Source of the DNA: Zygnema cylindricum
Taxonomy: Eukaryota; Streptophyta; Zygnematophyceae; Zygnematales; Zygnemataceae
Length of the DNA: 64,000 bases
Direction of reading: 5' to 3'
Assembly (NCBI GenBank): GCA_037447655.1
Contig: JBBHKE010002450.1
Location: 248,001-312,000 of the forward strand
The notes under the pieces are model-generated. The model was given only the letters and a program-made list of their open reading frames with translations. It did no database searches and was not told the origin of the DNA. Numbering within the stretch: the stretch's first letter is position 1; the number at the start of each line of letters is the position of its first letter. This document shows, piece by piece, positions 9,758-21,770 of the stretch. Position numbers and translations under genes: made by a program.

Positions 9758-10663
9758 TGTTGTTCTACAACCACTTGAGCAGGTGGAGTTTCAGCAGTAG
9801 TAGTGGAAGTAGACATGATCTCACTTACAGAAGCTAATCAAGAATCCTATTAAACAACTGTTTTCTACAGCTCACCAAATCTGATACAATAAACCAAAAT
9901 ATTTCAAACTATACCGCAGTATAGAATATCACAAAGACTGACAACTCCTAAAGTTTCAACTCAATTGATCAAACATACACCAAGATATGCAACTCAGAAG
10001 TTTCCCAAAAACAGTTTGCAGATTACACAGTCTGGAAGTCTGGATACATAAAATGTTCTACGTCCTAAGTCTTATACTCTTCACTCAATTGTCCTACTAC
10101 ATAGTGTTGTACCGCCAATACAAGTGTTCCAAAACGATACATCCAAAAGAACTAAATTGCCACTAAGGTCTAAGTGCTCCTACTTACGCTAAGAACTAAT
10201 CTATCACTGTACACTCAATATGACTGAGAATCCTATACAAGTGATTTGATCAAATACTTGCCGCTTGGCTAAGTGAATCTCGTCTGTTGACTTGATTCAG
10301 ATCAACGGCAGTAGCGCAGTCCAATTCCTGATTAAATTCAAGTATCCGCAGCTTCATAGCAGCTGCGTTATCACATACAAAAGTTAGCCGCAGCTGCGTT
10401 AATCCTGTTGCGTAGCAACTGCATTGTCATGTACCAAAATATTCGCAGTTGCGTTTGACCCGTTGCGTCGTAGGCTGCGTTTGTCCGTACAGACCATATC
10501 AAAAATAACCGCAGCTGCGCTTGTTCCATCTGCGTCGCAGCTGCGTTGTCGGTACCATTCAAAAAACCTGCACTGTGATTCAAGTGATGACGCGTGTCCA
10601 TATAGATCTATTTTTCTGCCGTCCTATAAATTTGCTGAGACTTAAAGCTTTCCAAAAACAACA
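9758..10663 (-). repeat. 3' LTR of A2 (906 bp)
   Basis: Runs TGTTGTTCTACAACC ... TCCAAAAACAACA on the plus strand and is followed by a polypurine tract at 10664-10680 (CTCCCCTAAAGCTTTAG on plus, purine-rich in sense). It shows a handful of substitutions per 100 bp against the 5' copy. It lacks the 64-bp tandem duplication found in that copy. Confidence 0.93.
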
Positions 10664-10825
10664 CTCCCCTAAAGCTTTAGGCTCAGTATGTCAGCGCAGC
10701 TGCGATGTCGAACCAGCGCAGCATCGCAGCATAGCAACATAGTAATTTTAGCAAGTCACGTAGTCCGAATATATTCCCGTTATTCGACTAGAGCAGCATA
10801 GCAGTATAGCAATGTAGCAACTCAG

Positions 10826-12335
10826 CTATTCACTTAAACCCACTGCGTCCCTATAATACTTCAACTTAGGAGCCGAATGAGCTCTAGTAAGCATATCAGC
10901 AACCATTTTTGCATGTGGCAAATAACATATTTTAATCACTCTAGAGAACACTTTTTCTCTTACAAAGTGTAATCTTACGTCCATGTGCTTGCTTTTAAAA
11001 TGATGACTTGGGTTAGAAGCAATGGCAATGGCAACCTGGTTATCACACCAGATCACCTGTGGACAAACGTGCATGTATCCCAATTCTTGTAACACAGATT
11101 TCACCCATAGGAGTTCTTTGAGGGCCGAGCTTGCTGCCATATATTTTGACTCCATCGTCGATTGTGCCATGACCTCTTGAAGTTTGCTGCTCCAACAACA
11201 AGTCCCGTTCCCAATTTGCAGAATAAATCGCGTGGTGGATTTTCGACTTGGCATATCTCCATAGCTTGCATCACTCCATGTTTGCAGCTTCCCTTCTCCT
11301 TCGCCTAGTGTAAGTTTGAGGTCTTTGGTTCCTACCAAGTATGTTAAAACTCTTCTTGCTGCATCATGGTCAGATTTTTTTGGATTCTCTAGACTTCTGC
11401 TCAGTACCCCAACTTCTGCAGCAATATCCGGACGGGTATAGTTCATGAAATAAATTAAACTTCCCACTATCTGTCTATATGGTTTCAGTGTCATAGGATC
11501 ATCCTCCCCTGACTCAAAAGTTTCATTGACAATAACCACCCGGTTTTGTTTCTTCCCCCTCTAATTTATGTCGAAACTCCATTAGTGTTACACATCCTTT
11601 TGCCCCGCGCATTCCATATTCATCTAACATGTTTCCAATAGCATCTTTTTGAGTCAATTTTATTAATCTGTTTTTCCTCTCCCTCTCTACCTAAACACCC
11701 AAAATATATTTTGCCTCACGGAGGTCTTTCATCTCGAACCATGATATCAAAGCAGTTTTAATTTTGCTAATTTCAACCATTGATTTGCCAACTAATAGTA
11801 GATTATCTCCGTATACCGCTATATATACTATTCCATCCTCACCCTGTAAAACATACACAGATTGATCAGAGCTTATCCTGTTAAAGCCTAGACCAGTTAA
11901 GAATTCATCAAGTTTAAGATTCCATTGCCTCGAGGCCTGTTTTAGGCCGTACAATGATTTCAGTAGTTTACATACTAAGTGCTCTTTTCCTAGTTCTGCA
12001 AACATTTCAGGCTACTGCATGTAAATGGTCTCTTCTAGTTCTCCATGCAGAAAGGCCGTCTTTACATCCATCTGATGAAGTTCCATATCTTCTATAGCAG
12101 CTAGAGATAGCAAAATCCTAACTGTTGGAAATCTTACAACGAGGAAAAAGTTTCTTCAAAGTCAATTCCTTCCTTTTGATTATAACCCTTTGCCACAAGT
12201 CTAGCCTTGTATCGTTCAATGGTTTTATCTGGATTTAACTTCACCTTGAATACCCATTTGTTGTCGATCCCTTTTCGATCCGGAGGAAGGTCCACAAGCT
12301 CCCATGTCTGAGCCTCCATGATCGACTTCATTTCA
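10826..12335 (-). pseudogene. A2 reverse transcriptase / RNase H
   Basis: RNase H (10826-11539) is open and reads through ARRVLTYLVGTKDLKLTLG, FILQIGNGTCCWSSKLQEVM, AQSTMESKYMAASSALKELL and WCDNQVAIAIASNPSHH to GLSE and a stop. RT is in two pieces: 12134-12331 ([20 protein letters not shown] to [10 protein letters not shown]) and 11691-12005. A small deletion near 12134-12150 shifts the frame. The active-site box, YVDD in sister copies, reads YGDN (VYIAVYGDNLLLVGKS), so a catalytic aspartate is lost. Confidence 0.93.
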
Positions 12336-13990
12336 TCATTTGCTGCCTCGATCCAGTGATTCCGCTTAGGTGATGAGAAGGCTTCCCGGATGGTCAGAGG
12401 CTCCCTTGAGGCTGCCGAGTAGGCAAAGTGAGAACTTTCTTGCAGGCGGCTACGGGATCTTCTTCCTTAGAAATTTTGAGGCTGAAATTGTCGGATCCCG
12501 TGCGTTGCGCTTGTTGCGCTGGTTGCGATCCGTATGCACTGACTGCCGTTGTTGCGCTTCGAAACGAACTTGTTGTGGAACCCAATTATATTTCGACTCC
12601 GGTGGTACCACTAGTGAATTTTGCATCTGTGGAACAATATTATGGATGCTTTCCAAAATGACATAGTCTTGTACTCTTTGCCGCTTTTGTTGCTCAGTCA
12701 TTTAAAACAAGTCTATCGAGTCTAGTTGATCTTTCACAACTATATTCTTTGCTATAATGATTTTTTGTCTCTCAGAAACAAACACTCTATAACCTTTAGA
12801 GTGATCATCATATCCTAACAAAATGCCCGGCAATCCCTTAGGTTCCATTGTCCATCTATCATTAGACGTATCCAAAAAAAAACATTTACTTCCAAAGACT
12901 TTGAAGTGACTAACATTCGGTTTTCTACCCGTCCAGATCTCATAAGGAGTGGTTTCTACCGATCTTGAACCTATCCTATTTTTTATATAAACTGCATAAT
13001 TTAATGCTTCAGCCCAGAATTTCGGATCAACGTCCTTATCCGCAAACATGGACCTAGAGTTTTCTGTGATAGTTCTATTTAGTCTTTTTGAGACCCCATT
13101 TTGTTCCAGAGAGTACGGGACAGTCAATTTATGACTTATACCTTCCTTGAGTAAGAAGTTTTCAAACTCTTTTGACGTATATTCCCCGACATTGTCCGAT
13201 CTAAGCTCCAAAATTGGTAGACGGTGTAGTTTCTCCACCCACGCTTTGTAGTGTTAAAAATGAGTGAAGACTTCACTCTTTACTTTCATGAAGTAGACCT
13301 TAGTAAACCTCAAAAAATCATCTGTAAACGTAACCATATATTTCATCCCCCCGGCAGATGGTACCTTTGTAGGACCGAAAACATCAGAATGAATGAGTTG
13401 CAAAAGTTTAAGAGACCTATGTTCAGACTCTTGGGGAAACGGTAATCTGTGTATTTTTCCTAGTGCACATCCATCACACGTTTTAGGTGATTGGTTTGAC
13501 ACAGTGATACCTTCTATTTTACCACCATTGACCATCTTTTTCATGCTATCATAATTCACATGGCCTAACCTTTTATGCCACAGCTCATCTGAGGATAATG
13601 CGCCAGAATATAAAACATCATTTTCGTTATTATTCAGCATATCCATTCGATACATTTTGCAGGCATCTCTAGTTCTCGTTACTGCAATTTTCCCATTTTT
13701 GCTAACAACCTGCCTGCCATGTTTCAGATTGACCTCAAACCCTTTACTGTCTACCAAAGAAGTTGAGAACAAAATTTCTTAAAATTTGGAACATAAAGAA
13801 CGTTATGAAGAGTTCTCTCAACAGCCTTGCCCCCTATATCAACAAGCAAGGAGACATCACCGACAGCCCGCGTTTGCACACTCATTCCACATGCATAATA
13901 TATATTTTTCTCTGGTGTTGATTTCAGATTTTTGAAAACGGCCTTCTTCCAACACATGTGGCCGATGCTCCTGTGTCCATTATCCATCCA
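12336..13990 (-). pseudogene. A2 protease and integrase
   Basis: Integrase core is at 12702-13238 (LELRSDNVGEYTSKEFENFL, QNGVSKRLNRTITENSRSMF, GILLGYDDHSKGYRVFVSER). The pre-integrase zinc finger is at 13254-13772 (WHKRLGHVNYDSMKKMV ... CDGCALGKIHRLPFPQ). The protease edge is at 13751-13987, where the frame is shifted (MDNGHRSIGHMCWKKAVF instead of MDTGASAHMC). A stop and frame change near 13245 split the zinc finger from the core. 12336-12700 is the INT-RT linker. Confidence 0.92.
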
Positions 13991-14993
13991 TTGTCCTTAG
14001 CGCCCTCCATCGCTGCCGCCATTGTAAATAGATCATCATCCTTCTCGTTAGAGAGTGAGAGAGACTCGTCATGATGAGATGAAGACGCCGAGAATAGTGC
14101 ATTTCTTCGTTGTGACGATCCCGTGAAGCCGTGATGAAATTGGCTCTGCTACCAACCAAGCCTAAATAGACCTGTTTTATTAGCCTTTTTAAGCTTAGGA
14201 CATAATTTGTATCCATGACCCTTTTCATTACAATAAAAACAAGCATGGAATGATTGTCTATTTCCTCTTTGATTAAACAGGCTAAACTGATTCTGATTCT
14301 GATTAAACTGATTTCTCTAGTGATTAAAATGACCTTTCTTGTCAAATTCTGTGTTAAATGCCTTTACTTGTTTTTCACCATTAAGAATTTTAGAATATGC
14401 CTCCTCTTCTAATATCAAATTAATAGCTAATTGTAGTGTCCAGCTAGCTTTATCTTTTTCCTTCAGCTTATCAGACGCTGCTCTCATAGTATTAGGAAGA
14501 CCCCTCATTAGCAAAACAGCTTGCTGAATCTGAGGAAAATATTTGCTTGCACAAGCATGAGAATCTATTAGTATTTGAAATTTGTTACAATATTCAGCCA
14601 TTGTGCCACTCGTGTATTTGTAGTCCCAAATTCGTCGAGCCAAAAATAGATCTTCCTGTACATTACCCTTTTCAAAATCACCCTTGAGAGTATCCAGATA
14701 TCGATCGCCTTTTTCATCTTTATCCGTGACATAGCCAATTCCTTTGAAATACAAAACTTCAAAATCGACCGAGCTTGCAAATTTTTCTTTGACCATGACG
14801 GTTCTGATTCCGCCATTGAACCATCGAAAATATCCAAAAGATTAACATTTTCGAAGTGTGTTTCCACCATATCCGCCCAATACGCGTATTTTTCTCCCGA
14901 GAAAAAAGGAATTCTTGATGACAAGCCCATTACTTGTTGTTCTACATCCACTGGAGCAGGTGGAGCATCAGCAGTAGTAGTGGAAGTAGACAT
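13980..14993 (-). pseudogene. A2 gag
   Basis: Opens at 14993 with MSTSTTTADAPPAPVDVEQQ, then MGLSSRIPFFSGEKYAYWAD and a leucine/charge-rich capsid region (14317-14796: DEKGDRYLDTLKGDFEKGN, ARRIWDYKYTSGTMAEYCNK, VLLMRGLPNTMRAASDKLKE). A frameshift near 14700-14790 separates the two large pieces. A further frame change near 14330 leaves the zinc-knuckle region readable only in another frame. The start lies inside the 5' LTR. Confidence 0.9.
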
Positions 14994-15900
14994 GATCTCA
15001 CTTACAGAAGTTAATCAAGAATCCTATTAAACAGCTGTTTTCTACAGCTCACCAAATCTGATACAATAAACCAAACTGTTTCAAACTATTCCGCAGTATA
15101 GAATATCACAAAGACTAACAACTCCCAAAGTTTCAGCTCAATTGATCAAACATACACCAAGATATGCAACTCAGAAGTTTCCCAAAAACAGTTTGCAGAT
15201 TACACAGTCTGGAAGTCTGGATACATAAAATGTTCCACGTCCTAAGTCTTATACTCTTCACTCAGTTGTCCTCTACATAGTGCTGTACCGCTGATACAAG
15301 TGTTCCAAAACGATACATCCAAAAGAACTAAACTGCCACTAAGGTTCGGCTCCTACTTACGCTAAGAACTAATCTATCACTGTACACTCAATATGACTGA
15401 GAATCCTATACAGGTGATTTGATCGAATACTTGTAATCTATCACTGTACACTCAATATGACTGAGAATCCTATACAAGTGATTTGATCAAATACTTGCCG
15501 CTTGGCTAAGTGAATCTCGTCTGTTGACTTGATTCAGATCAACGGCAGTAGCGCAGTCCATTTCCTGATTATATTCAAGTATCCGCAGCTTCATAGCAGC
15601 TGCGTTATCACATACAAAAGTTAGCCGCAGTTGCGTTTGTCCTGTTGCATAGCAATTGCGTTGTCATGTACCAAAATATCCGCAGTTGCGTTTGACTTGT
15701 TGCGTCGTAGGCTGTGTTTGTCTGTACAGACCATATAAAAAACAACCGCAGCTGCGCTTGTTCCATCTGCGTTGCAGCTGCGTTGTCGGTACCATTCAAA
15801 AAACCGACACTGTGATTCAAGTGACGACGCGTGTCCCTATAGATCTATTTTTGTGCCGTCTTATAAATTTGCTGGGACTTAAAGCTTTCCAAAAACAACA
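14935..15900 (-). repeat. 5' LTR of A2 (966 bp, with 64-bp duplication)
   Basis: Same termini as 9758-10663. It is about 60 bp longer because a 64-bp unit beginning AATCTATCACTGTACACTC is tandemly duplicated (15371-15434 and 15435-15498). The PBS position next to it is mutated (GCCCATTACT on plus versus GGCCCATAACC). Confidence 0.93.
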
Positions 15901-15985
15901 TATATAAACTTGGAGTCAGCACTTTCTAGATTATCTTCTTTTGATATGCGGATTATGTGTGGCAATGGAGCCCCTAGAATTTTAT
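15901..15985 (+). repeat. LTR E1, right end
   Basis: Continues the E LTR after A2: AACTTGGAGTCAGCACT and TCTAGATTATCTTC match 52989-53030 of the solo LTR. It then decays through a diverged version of the CAATGGAGGTCTCAGAG end. The exact end near 15985 is estimated. Confidence 0.75.
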
Positions 15986-16680
15986 ATTTTGTCTTTTTTT
16001 ATGTTTTTATCATCTATATGTCCACACTAATGTTTTTCAAACGATCATTATATTTCAACACATGGAGTTTATCCACATTGAGTGTTATTTATCGCCAAAT
16101 TTATACATTATTCTTCTTGCATGAAGTATCACAGTTATAGGCTTGACAGATGTCATGCACAATTATATTTATTGCATATGGAGAATTTTGAGGATATCAC
16201 TACTTTATTGGATGTGTTTTCCGACCAATTTTGGAGTTAGTCATTATAGGGCCGGCAAGGCACCAAAAGCTATTTTTGAGAGACGATTTTGTTTACACAG
16301 ATTATGTTTTTATTCTCTAGTTAAATGTCTTGTTAAAGTCTATAGACAAAACTTTACTTCACTCAATTTAGATAATTAGGCTATGAGATATGTCAGGTCA
16401 AAGTATTCTTTTGGTGCAATTTTTGGAAACTTTGATGTATAATAACTTTGCAACAATTAATGTAAATACGCTTTGTATTAAATTCAAAGATAGAAATATT
16501 TAAAAAACTTCTAAAGAGAGTTTGTTTGTATTATTCAGATGAATATTTAGAGAGATGTGGCAGTTCCGTAAACAACACAATATAGGATAATTATTGACTT
16601 TTCGAATTAATGATTGCTTTTGTCGGCTGAAAATTAGTACAGGCTATCCAACCGACGTTTCACAAGTCAAAGGTTTTGAC

Positions 16681-16742
16681 CTTTTTGGGAATTAAACATA
16701 GAATAAGTCTCCTTTTTGGGAATTAAACATAGAATAAGTCTT
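16681..16742. repeat. 31-bp tandem duplication
   Basis: Two head-to-tail copies of a unit beginning CTTTTTGGGAATTAAACATA, 16681-16711 and 16712-16742, with almost no divergence. Confidence 0.9.
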
Positions 16743-17924
16743 GTAGTGTCAATTTTGATGTTAAGTATTGATTATAAGGGCTTTAGGTTGTTGGAGCTTA
16801 ATATTGGCTTGGAAATGAAGGCTTAAAACCGTCTCTATATTCAATCGCCTTCCAAAACCTAAATATCTCAGAAAAGAGCCTTTTCACCAGCCTCCTTTTG
16901 CCATCTTTTGATCACATTTGAGTTGCTTTTCAGTTTGTATGACAATGTGTTGTTTGCCAACAATGACACTTGGTACTTTTTGATTCCAATAGTCTTTGAG
17001 GGTCTTGAGGAGGGAGCTGGACAGATCCCTAATCTTGAAGAATCCGTGCGTTTTTGGGACCTTTTGAGTTTGATCGTGGGAGTTTTCCGTGGCATCAGTT
17101 CTCTCCTCTAGGTGGGTCAAAACCCTTATAAGTTTGGCATCTAGTGACGTGAAGATCCAACTTGTTTTTGTTTGTAATTCTTTCATAGGTTTTTATACTA
17201 TGGTGAATGGCTTCTGATGGAGTAGGATAGATGGCAATATTTAGGATAGATGGCAATATTTTTAATTTTGCAGAGATCACTGTCATATGAGTTATGACAG
17301 TTTAAAACATTTGTATTTTTATTTTTATTGTTTGTATTTTGATTTTAATTGGTTGAATTCTCAATATCAATGTTATTGTTGACATTTTTTGTTTAAGTGG
17401 TTAGCTTAACCTATCCAGCTTGTTGATGTTATAGCTTGCGGTTAGATGATTTAACTTGGGGGAACCAAAAGAACTAGGGAAGCAAGTTTAATTGGTAGAA
17501 GATGTTGTGTGGGTGTCTAGTAGGGTGTTACACGATGGAGATAGAGCAAAAGGGTTGGGGTGGGACGAACTTTTTCTGTCCCTGTGGGTGAGGCCACCGG
17601 AGAGTTTTGCAGCTATGGAACCGAAAAAATTGATAAGATTAATGGGGAACGGTTAGAAAAGAGCCAAAAGTCTAAAATTGTAGATCTATTCGGAAGGAAT
17701 CGTGATTTGTTATATATATAATGTATATATGTAATGTGTATATATATGTTGTTGTTCTGAGAAAACTGCTGGTAGTAAAGATGAAGAAGAGGCAGCAGTA
17801 GTCACTATAGAACAAATCAAGAGAGGAAGCTTCCACAAAGACCGATGGTAGAACAACAACTTTGACAAATGATAACTTGCAATATAGGGACACAATAGTC
17901 CTAAAATTCAACCACAGATACATA

Positions 17925-18215
17925 GATAGAGATAATAGACACAAGAGAGAGAAAGACAGTAAGACAAAGACAAAAAGACAAAGAGAAAGAAAGTGAGATA
18001 TAGACAAAGAGACAATGAAACACGACAAAGAGATACGTGACATTTAAAAAGACAAAATAGAGAGATACATAACTGAGAGACACAAAACAAAGAGATAGAG
18101 ACACAGAAAGCCAAAAGAAAAAAAAGATATAAAGAAAAAGACGCAGCAAGAGAAAGCGATAGAGGAGGATTGTCAAAAGAGACAAGAGACAAAGAAAATT
18201 AAAACAGAAACACTA
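17925..18215. repeat. Purine-rich GACA/GAGA low-complexity tract
   Basis: About 290 bp on the plus strand made mostly of A and G with interspersed C (AGAGAGAAAGACAG, AAGACAAAGACAAAAAGAC and similar). It has no stable period. The opposite strand is CTCT/TGTC-rich and gives artefactual open frames. Confidence 0.85.
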
Positions 18216-19149
18216 AAAATTGTATGCCAAATTTAAGAAAACATAAAACTAAAAGGTTTGCTGTGCTTTTCGACTGAAATTTTAATGTTATACATCACAC
18301 TAAACATCTACAGTATAATTTATTTTGCTCAACCCAAAAACAATAAAATTGTTCTAAATTTTGAAATTTGAGAAAAAATAGACTAAATGTTGTCAGCGTA
18401 TATGCAATATATCAAGACCATTACTCATTACGGTCCATGTCATCGATATGGTATTGCTATGATGAAGCGTTTGCTCAACCTCATTAACTTCTATGTCGAA
18501 ATCCCTTACTTCGGCGTCTAAGATTTATACACCGTTATTGTTATATTCCCTCGTCCATGTCCTTGTAACATAGTCACATAAAACATCTTTTATATTTTAC
18601 CTTGGATTTTGGTGGATCTAGTCCACCCATTCTTCTTTCCACTTCTCCACCTCGTTGTACCCGTTGTTCTCGTTATTCTTGAGCCCTAGTGATTCGAGCG
18701 GCTCGTTGTCGAACGCCACTGTTATTCTTCTTTTGTTCGTTCTGAAACTCAAAATCCCAATTGATGTCTGTTTCATTTTTTACAATGGAGATATTGTGCA
18801 AGATACAAGCAACCAAATGAACATCAACAACGATTCTTTTCATGTGCAATGTTTTCAGAAAGAATCCTTATTCGCATTTCAACATCCCGAATGCTCTATC
18901 CACTACCATCCTAAGTGATGCATGCTGAAAATTAAACTTGGTTTGTGATGGAGTTAGTCGTGTACCAGGGTACAACACTATTAGATTGGGGTGTAATCCG
19001 TAGCCGACATCCCCTACAAGATATGGAAAAACGCTAGTACTTCCCCTTTCGAAATTTGTACCGCTTGAATGCATTTTTTCCTCAAATTTTCCCCTATTTT
19101 TGATCTTCTGAGAATTCTAAGATCGTGAATCCATCCTGGGGATCCTATA

Positions 19150-19319
19150 TTTTTATCTATAAATCTCATTCGGTGGTCTACGACCACCTACACTACCGTT
19201 GAATATATTATGTTTGCATCATAATAGTCTAACATTTTTATCTATAAATCTCATTCTGTGGTGTACGACCACCTACACTACCGTTGAATATATTCTGTTT
19301 GCATCATAATAGTCTAACA
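19150..19319. repeat. 85-bp tandem duplication inside the Harbinger relic
   Basis: Two copies (19150-19234, 19235-19319) of a unit containing TTTTTATCTATAAATCTCAT and CGACCACCTACACTACCGTT, differing at few positions. Each encodes the transposase stretch around VVHHRMRFIDKN, so the duplication arose in the coding sequence after it stopped being functional. Confidence 0.9.
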
Positions 19320-19551
19320 GTAACATGTGGTTCCCAATCTTGCAATTTTTCCTTCCTCGGCCATCGAATGCAATGTCTTACCTTTTCAACAATCGCCTTC
19401 ATGACCTTCCGAAAAACTTCACAAACAGTTGAGATTACTACACCAAACTCCTCTAAAGTACGTATCAATCCTCCTTGGTGCCCTAATCTCATCAATGCAA
19501 TTATTATATGTTTCTCCACACTCAATTGTCTATTAGGTATGCTTTGGAGTC

Positions 19552-19568
19552 GGGGGGGGGGGGGGGGG
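19552..19568 (+). repeat. Poly-G run of 17
   Basis: An uninterrupted guanine tract inside the Harbinger relic, between the two N-terminal blocks. Such runs are prone to sequencing and assembly length errors. Confidence 0.9.
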
Positions 19569-19830
19569 TGTTAAACTCATTTTGTAGTTCACTAACCAAG
19601 AAATACATAGTATCATTTTTAAGGCCGAACAATTGACGCAATTGTTCATCGCCATAAAGTTGCAACTCCTCATTTGCCTAATGTGTTGACCTTAGTTCGA
19701 TATAATACAAACCATTTGAATGAGGTTGAGCAATTGTTTTTCGGTAGAGTGTCCAAGTTGTAATGTCGGCCACCATTTTTGTTATAGTCGTTTGAGTTAT
19801 TTTTCGAATATGTCGGTCGTCAAATATAGA

Positions 19831-21004
19831 CGCCAAGAACGCTTTTATGACAATTTAGATGGTCGTTATCGAGACAATTGATAAATTTTGAGTTTTCATC
19901 ACCAAATATTGTTTCTTTTGTTCCTGAACCGCCCTGAAGACGAAGAACAAAACCGCATTTTTGTCTGACAACAAAAGGTATTTTAAGCTTTTTTCATAAT
20001 AAATAGAAAATTCATATTCTTCACTTATTTGTAGGTTCTTCTTTTTTCCATCTCTATATATGATTTACTTTGTAACACTTCCGTCTATCATCTTTTTTGA
20101 TTTTTGTCTCGACATCAAAATCATGAAAATAGAAAAATAAAAAAAGAAAGAAAAATAATCGAGGAAATAGCTGTTACACACAAAAGTATTTACCAACCTC
20201 ATTTAGTGGCTTTTTTATTATTTTCCTATCTCTCAAGTGGATCTCAAAAGGTGGTACGTAAGAATTTTTGGTCAACGCTCAATTTTTTTTTAGAAAAAGT
20301 AAAAAAAAAACAAATAAAAAACTATAAGATGGTGATAAGATTTTGTATGTAGGAATTATTACCCTCGTACTATCACCGTCATCTCCAGATTATCCCCTCT
20401 CTTTGCTCTGTCAAGTTTCTTATCTCCAGTAGTACTCCTCTCTCCTTTCTCCTCTCTCATGTCATTTTTCAACACTTTGAGTTTTTTGTCTTTATTTCAA
20501 GCATTGTGAAATACTTACTTCCTCGTTATGCAAGGATGAAAAACCAACAAAATTACAAAATAAGTGAAACTCTAGAAGCAAAATAATCGTTAGGTTTTAA
20601 GTGTTTTTCTTTTCTTTTTTGTCTTTATGTCACTTGTTGTCGATCACTCACGGTCTTTGTTTTGGAGTGTTGTCATCTAGCAGACCTCATTGTAATGCGA
20701 AGTCGCCCATTGTCGATTTAAATATTATTTTTAATCTAATTTTATTCATAATATTTCACGTTTGCTATTTGTTCGCTTTTCAAGTTTGTTTGTTTTTTTT
20801 TTGTAAGTGTTTCAAGCTTTAAAGTTAATATTTTTTAGAATTTCATGGGAAGTTTTGAAGTCTTTTTCAGTTTTTAAGGTTTTAAGGTTTTTCTAAGTTT
20901 TTCATATCTTGTGTGATTTTTAAGATTTTCTTTGTTTTGTGGGGCTTTGTGGTGTTTCTGAGCACAAAATCTTGCTTGTACAACATATCTATTTTTGCAT
21001 ATAT
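19831..21004. other. AT-rich DNA, no gene recognised
   Basis: T-rich plus-strand sequence with poly-T and poly-A stretches and short direct repeats (TTTTAAGGTTTTTCTAAG-like near 20875-20900). It may include the remaining end of the Harbinger element, but I could not find a matching inverted terminus. No open frame of interest. Confidence 0.65.
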
Positions 21005-21770
21005 TCATATATATATATATATACATGTCTACATATATATCTAAAACATATAAATGTATAATATATATATGCATATACATGTATATATATGTATATATGT
21101 CGATATGTAGATATATGCATTATATGTGTAAACATGTATATACATATATATATGTATATACATGTATATATATGTATAAATGTACATACATGTATATATA
21201 TGTATATGTGTATATACATATATGTACATATATATGTACATATATACATATATGTACACATATATGTATATATAAATATATACATATATACATATATACA
21301 TATATATACATATATACATATATAAAAATATACATATATACATATGTAAATATACATTTAAAACACATATACATATATATACATATATATGTACATACAT
21401 AAATGTGTATATATATACGTATATAAAAATATACGTACATGTATATAGATATATCTACAAATATGCATATATACATATATATACATATACATATATACAT
21501 ATATACATATATACATATATAAATATTTATGTACATATATACAATATATATAACATATACATATATACAGACATATACTGATGTATATGTATGTATATAT
21601 ATAATATATATACATACGTGTATGTATCTACATATATATACATACATACGTATAATGTATATGTGTATATACATATATGCATATATACATAAATATATAT
21701 ATAAATACATATGTATACATATATGCATATATATATAAATACATATATGCATACATACATATATATATAA
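21005..21770. repeat. TA/TAC-rich alternating purine-pyrimidine microsatellite
   Basis: About 765 bp of imperfect ATATAC/ATATATGT repeats, nearly all alternating purine and pyrimidine. It generates open frames on both strands that read only Y, I, M, C, H, V and T; these are not genes. It ends exactly where LTR F begins (TGCAATTTTG at 21771). Confidence 0.95.

Larger units (their letters stand above)
9758..15900 (-). mobile_element. Copia element A2, full length, TSD TATAT
   Basis: A complete family-A copia copy on the minus strand, 6.14 kb, with two LTRs and the direct 5-bp duplication TATAT at 9753-9757 and 15901-15905. Removing it restores a continuous E-family LTR. Sense order is 5' LTR (14935-15900), gag, protease/integrase, RT, RNase H, polypurine tract and 3' LTR (9758-10663). 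Its gag reads MSTSTTTADAPPAPVDVEQQ, so it belongs to a subfamily distinct from A1, A3 and A4. Frameshifts and a mutated RT box make it inactive. Confidence 0.95.
15986..18429. other. AT-rich intergenic DNA, no gene recognised
   Basis: No open frame here resembles a protein I recognise. Visible are a 31-bp tandem duplication (16681-16742), a short repeat of AGGATAGATGGCAATATTT (about 17219-17260), a short TA-rich tract (about 17710-17750) and a purine-rich tract (17925-18215). The open frames encoding long runs of S/L/F/Y are antisense readings of the purine tract. Confidence 0.7.
18430..19830 (-). pseudogene. PIF/Harbinger-type transposase pseudogene
   Basis: Pieces of a HARBI1-like nuclease can be read in order on the minus strand. 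N-terminal: QLRQLFGLKNDTMYFLVSEL (about 19600-19690) and VEKHIIIALMRLGHQGG ... FGVVISTVCEVFRK (19304-19525). Core: VVHHRMRFIDKN then GSPGWIHDLRIL (about 19090-19250). C-terminal: YLVGDVGYGLHPNLIVLYPG, LRMVVDRAFGMLK (18868-19074) and VHLVACILHNISIV (about 18770-18830). The family is a DDE nuclease that moves PIF/Harbinger DNA transposons. The segment with the first catalytic Asp is missing, the Glu of the usual ERAFG motif is Asp, and stops are present. No terminal inverted repeats were found. Confidence 0.88.

Noticed and set aside
16868-17286. Overlapping 60-100-residue frames near 17000
   Set aside because: Open in several frames on both strands, short, and without recognisable motifs; not supportable as a gene.
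17672-18192. Hydrophobic, membrane-protein-like frames on the minus strand
   Set aside because: They are the complement of a purine-rich low-complexity tract and have overlapping alternatives in other frames; no conserved features.
20989-21752. Several open frames of 70-210 residues on both strands rich in Y, I, M, C and H
   Set aside because: They are translations of the TA/TAC microsatellite; composition and frame-independence show they are not genes.
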